DNA from: Oscillatoria sp. SIO1A7
Lineage (GTDB): Bacteria > Cyanobacteriota > Cyanobacteriia > Cyanobacteriales > Laspinemataceae
Direction: 5' to 3'
DNA: 64,000 nucleotides
Assembly: GCA_010672965.1 (NCBI GenBank)
Contig: JAAHFN010000029.1
Coordinates: forward strand, 1 to 64,000
Part shown: piece by piece, positions 60,887-64,000 of the stretch
Position numbering within the stretch: position 1 is the stretch's first letter
Layout of the letters: every line of letters starts with the position of its first letter
Position numbers and translations under genes: made by a program
The notes under the pieces: model-generated
The model's input: the letters and a program-made list of their open reading frames with translations, nothing else
Databases searched by the model: none
Told to the model about the DNA's origin: nothing

Positions 60887-62521
60887 TTAAGACCCCGTCT
60901 TTTTCAGCGCCAATAACATATCCATCTCTGTGGTGTAATTGGCAGCAGTTGCGGCGATGCCAATCCCTTGAATAGAGTAGAGGATGGCCTGAGTTTCTGG
61001 GGGGAACTGACCGCCGCCTTGCAACAACAGAGGGCCGGCTAAAACCATCAGTCTTTCCATATCTAGATAGAAATAGCTGTAGTTGGATTGGGGTAGGGAA
61101 CCGGCGATCGCTTGATAATTAGGGCTGGCGTCGAGAGGATTGGCTGCTGGAACGGCGATCGCATCCAAAAAAGGACCGCCTAATACCATAAAAACAGAAT
61201 TATCATCCAACCATCCATATCCCCCTAAAGGCTGGTTTTGGATGGGAATTGTCCATTCGGTTACTTCAACTCCTTGGATATCTTTTTGCTTAACTTCCAA
61301 TTTAATTGGCAAGTTTTTTTGCACATAAGCCTCTAGTTTTTGCAAAGCTACTTCTGCAGTGCCGCGATCGCTCGTTTCAAAAATCATCGCCCCAGCCGGG
61401 ATACCCTGCGGAGGGACAAATACCCCTGCGGCAAATTCGCCATCCATCCAACCAAAAACTTCGCTATCTACATCTAAATCCGCCTCCTGTTTGAAAGAAG
61501 TCCTTAACTCATCAACAAGCTCTTGGACTTCTGGTTGGCTGGCGGCTCCTGCAACTAAACCCGACCAAGCCCAAGCGAGACCTCGTCCGCCGACCAGGGC
61601 TAAGGTCTCGGCGGGAAATCGGCTGGTAAATTTATTTTTGCCTTGCTCTGGATTCTCAAAACCTGCTGGATCGACTTCGGCGAAAGCCTTTACCCGCACA
61701 CCCGCATCATTCAAGCCAACAACAATTGCCCCGCTTTTTACATATTTAATTTCTTCGGGAAGCTCTCCTGCTTCGGGAACCAGCTCGATAAATTTTTCCA
61801 TAGCGCCAGCATAATCTGGCATATAAAACCGAGCGATGGGATTTTGCACCTTGTCAATTGAGGAGGAAATAGACTTTGCAGATCCCAGTTTGTTGGCTAG
61901 AGACGGCTCTCCTTTAACAGTGTCGATCGCATTTTCGAGCATTCCTTGGTCAATAGCGATCGCCACATAGTCGTCCAGCAAAGCTATATAGGTCGTCTTG
62001 TTCTCCTTGCTGTCTGTTTTAGTTATCTTGACTCCCTTATAGGATATCTCTTCTGTTTTTACGTCGTCTCTAGACTCTAGTTTGCGAGCAAAATTGAGAG
62101 CAGCTATCTTATCCTTGATACCCACCACTATCAACAAATTAGCTTCTTGCTCTGGGAGATCGGGAGTTGGCGATGCCGGCAGTAGCGAGACCATCACGCC
62201 ATCAACCCAGGGTTTTAAGTCTTGGTCGTAATTGATATTTTTCTCATCAAGGAGATTGGTTTTAAATTCTTCTAGACCTTTTGCGATCGCCCCTTGAGCC
62301 TCAGTTGTACCAAACTCCTGCAATTTCGACCAAGCTTCAGGGTCTGTATCGATATAAGCAGCAACGAGGGCCTCATCTGGCACTATTTGGGCGCTTTCTA
62401 GCGGCCCTAACTTGGTAAAACTGCCCTTAAAGTACAAATAGGCACCGGCAGCGGCACCTGTCAAGACAACGGCGACAGTCGCTAGCGGCAAAAAAGAAAA
62501 GGACGTTTTTTTCTCAGGCAT
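60887..62521 (-). CDS. DUF3352 domain membrane-anchored protein
   Basis: From the ATG at 62521 (MPEKKTSFSFLPLATV) it has 544 residues. A single membrane helix lies at about 11-34; the rest is outside the cytoplasm and carries the DUF3352 pattern (VPDEALVAAYIDTDPEAW, FPAETLALVGGRGLAW, and PIQNQPLGGYGWLDDNSVFM near the end). The family is widespread in cyanobacteria and has no assigned function. A longer frame to 62611 runs through repeat sequence and is not favoured. Confidence 0.85.
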   Translation of the reverse strand: MPEKKTSFSFLPLATVAVVLTGAAAGAYLYFKGSFTKLGPLESAQIVPDEALVAAYIDTDPEAWSKLQEFGTTEAQGAIAKGLEEFKTNLLDEKNINYDQDLKPWVDGVMVSLLPASPTPDLPEQEANLLIVVGIKDKIAALNFARKLESRDDVKTEEISYKGVKITKTDSKENKTTYIALLDDYVAIAIDQGMLENAIDTVKGEPSLANKLGSAKSISSSIDKVQNPIARFYMPDYAGAMEKFIELVPEAGELPEEIKYVKSGAIVVGLNDAGVRVKAFAEVDPAGFENPEQGKNKFTSRFPAETLALVGGRGLAWAWSGLVAGAASQPEVQELVDELRTSFKQEADLDVDSEVFGWMDGEFAAGVFVPPQGIPAGAMIFETSDRGTAEVALQKLEAYVQKNLPIKLEVKQKDIQGVEVTEWTIPIQNQPLGGYGWLDDNSVFMVLGGPFLDAIAVPAANPLDASPNYQAIAGSLPQSNYSYFYLDMERLMVLAGPLLLQGGGQFPPETQAILYSIQGIGIAATAANYTTEMDMLLALKKTGS

Positions 62522-62579
62522 TGAATTCCTCTGCTGCTTTGGGCGCGGGTTATCTATACAGCCTATCCAAAAAAACGGA

Positions 62580-62815
62580 AAACCGCCGTCAGGGGAGAGA
62601 CCCGGGGACAAGGGGACTGGGGGACTGGGGGACTGGGGGACTTGGGGGCTTGGGGGCCAGCCAGAAAAGGGCCAGTGGACAAGGGGACAAAGGGAGATGC
62701 GCCCTAAATGTAGGGGCGATTCGCGCTCTTCGCGCTCTCGCCCCTACACATATAGAGAAAATGCGTAAGTTCTGGGGTTAATGCGTAAGTCCTGGGGTTA
62801 ATTAATTATTGCTCT
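62580..62815. repeat. GACTGGGG repeats and a rearranged family A element
   Basis: GGGGACTGGGGGACTGG repeats lie at 62605-62660. From 62696 a palindrome GTAGGGGCGATTCGCGCTC..CGCCCCTAC is followed by two successive family A right ends (ATGCGTAAGTTCTGGGGTTA and ATGCGTAAGTCCTGGGGTTA), while the left end is missing. Confidence 0.7.
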
Positions 62816-62854
62816 AAAGCTAATCGCTAACCGCTAAAAGCTAATCGCTAAAAG

Positions 62855-63376
62855 CTAATAAATCCAAGGAATTAACTTTTTCACTTTTTGCCGATAATCC
62901 ACATATTCCAGATGCTTTTGGCTCAGCCAAGCTTCTTCCCGGCTCGCCTTAGCATCGAGAAAAGCAAATAACAGCGCTCCAAGTAGTAAGTGAGATACGC
63001 TCAATTGCCAAATGCTATAACTAGCAGCCGCCAAAATCAGTCCGCTATAGAGGGGATGACGAACTACTCCATAAATTCCGGTTTGCACCAATTGACCATC
63101 TTCTTTGGGATAAGGCAACGGCGTCAGGTTTTGCCCTAAGTCCAGCAAGCCTTTGCCTATCAGCATTAAAGCTCCAACAGCTAGTACCGAGGCTAATGCC
63201 CAAGTCAAATAGATGGCTATAGGGGAATCAATGCTCAACCAGTCTGGGCGATAAATAGGCACGATCGTAAGACCAATAATAAGGATAACCTGCCCTAAAA
63301 ACCAGTATTCGCCCTTGCGACCGCGCCAGGTTTCAGATGTAAAGCCCCAATTCTGTAATGTTTGCAATATCTTCAT
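62855..63376 (-). CDS. Isoprenylcysteine carboxyl methyltransferase-like membrane protein
   Basis: A 173-residue protein with four or five membrane helices and the conserved ICMT/PEMT C-terminal signature: LVQTGIYGVVRHPLYSGLIL, then EEAWLSQKHLEYVDYRQKVKKLIPWIY. Such enzymes methylate lipids or small hydrophobic acceptors using SAM; the acceptor is unknown. Length and both ends agree with the bacterial family. Confidence 0.88.
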   Translation of the reverse strand: MKILQTLQNWGFTSETWRGRKGEYWFLGQVILIIGLTIVPIYRPDWLSIDSPIAIYLTWALASVLAVGALMLIGKGLLDLGQNLTPLPYPKEDGQLVQTGIYGVVRHPLYSGLILAAASYSIWQLSVSHLLLGALLFAFLDAKASREEAWLSQKHLEYVDYRQKVKKLIPWIY

Positions 63377-63397
63377 AGTTTATTTGCTGACTTAAAT

Positions 63398-63586
63398 TTA
63401 AATTGCATCTTGGTTAATCTTGGTGGGTCTGTCCCGGTTCCAGAACATTTTCAAATCGTCTGGCGGGAGAGACAAAAAACCTGTGAAGCCCGTGTCGATC
63501 GCGGCGTCAACCATTTGCTTAGGGTATCTATCATAACCTACAGCAATTTTAATGATGGCCTCACAATTATCGCGCTCCGATACCAA
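63398..63586 (-). pseudogene. Clan AA aspartic protease fragment
   Basis: The frame reads VSERDNCEAIIKIAVGYDR, then QMVDAAIDTGFTGFLSLPPD and soon ends. DTGFTGFLxLPP is the active-site segment of bacterial retropepsin-like (clan AA) proteases of about 120 residues. Roughly the second half is lost and the only start is a TTG, so it is probably not functional. Confidence 0.6.
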
Positions 63587-63653
63587 ACATCATAAAGCTT
63601 TCTTAAGGCTCCGGTAGAAGTCCCTTTTTCTCTCAATCTAAATGCGCGACAGC

Positions 63654-64000
63654 TTACAGATTAAACTTACGTTGAGTATCGTGGTATAGGGCGATCGCTA
63701 GCTCTCGGACAACGTCTTCATTATCAAAGCGATCGCCGAATTTTTGCTTAGCGGTCTCGACGCAGATTTTCATCACTTCTCCCGATTCCTCTATATAGTT
63801 GGCGATCGCCTGTTTTTGCTCCGAGTTCAGCGGCTTTTCTAACTTAGCTTGTATTTGCTTTTTTATTTCTTGTCTTTTTCTCTCAATTTCTTCGGAAAAA
63901 CCAGAAGCAATTATCCCTGCTGGCATGGCAAACAGCCCAATGCCCAAAAAGGCCAAAGCCGCTCCCAAAAACTTGCCCAAAGCAGTAACCGGATAAAGAT
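63654..64000 (-). CDS. Voltage-gated potassium channel family protein, C-terminal part
   Basis: The frame is open to the window edge. Before the TTG at 63980 it reads LYPVTALGKFLG, the sequence that follows the GYGD selectivity filter of ion channels. The last pore helix GAALAFLGIGLFAMPAGIIASGF (about 23 residues) and a cytoplasmic tail with EEIERKRQEIKKQIQAK follow. The gene therefore starts beyond base 64000 and this is its last 115 codons. The C-terminal helix-rich tail is unusually long for simple Kv relatives. Confidence 0.82.
   Translation of the reverse strand, partial: LYPVTALGKFLGAALAFLGIGLFAMPAGIIASGFSEEIERKRQEIKKQIQAKLEKPLNSEQKQAIANYIEESGEVMKICVETAKQKFGDRFDNEDVVRELAIALYHDTQRKFNL

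Noticed and set aside
63362-63595. 77-codon plus-strand frame
   Set aside because: It is the complement of the aspartic protease remnant, whose minus-strand reading has a clear active-site motif.

Overview
The window is chromosomal DNA from a cyanobacterium. Direct signs are ycf3 (photosystem I assembly), a PucC-type pigment-related transporter, an NblB-like HEAT protein, a cyanobacterial-type exosortase with a PEP-CTERM substrate, and very frequent GCGATCGC (HIP1) octamers. The many heptamer tandem repeats (GGGGTGT/ACACCCC, GGGCATT) and the heavy load of short non-autonomous mobile elements suggest a large, repeat-rich, probably filamentous genome. That lifestyle is an inference.

Layout. 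1-8 kb: heptamer arrays, accD, a DUF2007 protein, ycf3, gatC, a truncated zinc-ribbon/cyclase/AAA regulator with a 38-codon gene behind it, and a Ser/Thr kinase fused to a GTPase. 8-15.7 kb: ammonium transporter, roadblock protein, anchored substrate-binding protein, NB-ARC ATPase, then a repeat field and a candidate structured RNA. 15.7-26 kb: secreted AGE-like glycan enzyme, a double degenerate kinase with TPRs, a cluster of toxin-antitoxin genes (a MazF type whose toxin start codon looks lost, a broken VapBC, a HigA-like antitoxin) and hflX. 26-33.5 kb: PEP-CTERM protein, grxC, gshB, an oxidoreductase, a BCD/PucC transporter and an inositol-phosphatase-like enzyme. 33.8-46.3 kb, all on the minus strand: DegT aminotransferase, exosortase, its accessory protein, an SLBB export protein, a Wzc-like protein, a small Cys-containing ORF, a flavin amine oxidase and a UbiH-like hydroxylase. 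47-64 kb: hydrolase, ferredoxin-like protein, NblB-like protein, a GGDEF response regulator, a 1270-residue sensor kinase/cyclase, mazG, tRNA-Val, a chimeric subtilase remnant, a methyltransferase, a DUF3352 protein, an ICMT-like enzyme and the end of a potassium channel gene.

The minus-strand 37.9-46.3 kb block reads as an exopolysaccharide export and exosortase locus; the PEP-CTERM protein at 26 kb is a plausible client. Signal transduction is rich: eukaryotic-type kinases (one probably active, two degenerate), two class III cyclases and one diguanylate cyclase.

The strongest unusual signal is the mobile-repeat ecology. At least four families of about 90-150 bp elements can be separated by terminal inverted repeat and target duplication: A, CAGGACTTACGCA with 5-bp duplications; B, TATCAAATCCGG with 3-bp TNA; C, GGGAGCATTTCAC with 8-bp; D, TAGCRCTACGC with TA. 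They nest in one another, have broken a toxin gene, and have become coding sequence in frame inside an export protein. Other repeat DNA has become coding in the ATP-binding domain of a histidine kinase. A 163-bp tandem duplication holds an empty and a filled site for family A side by side.
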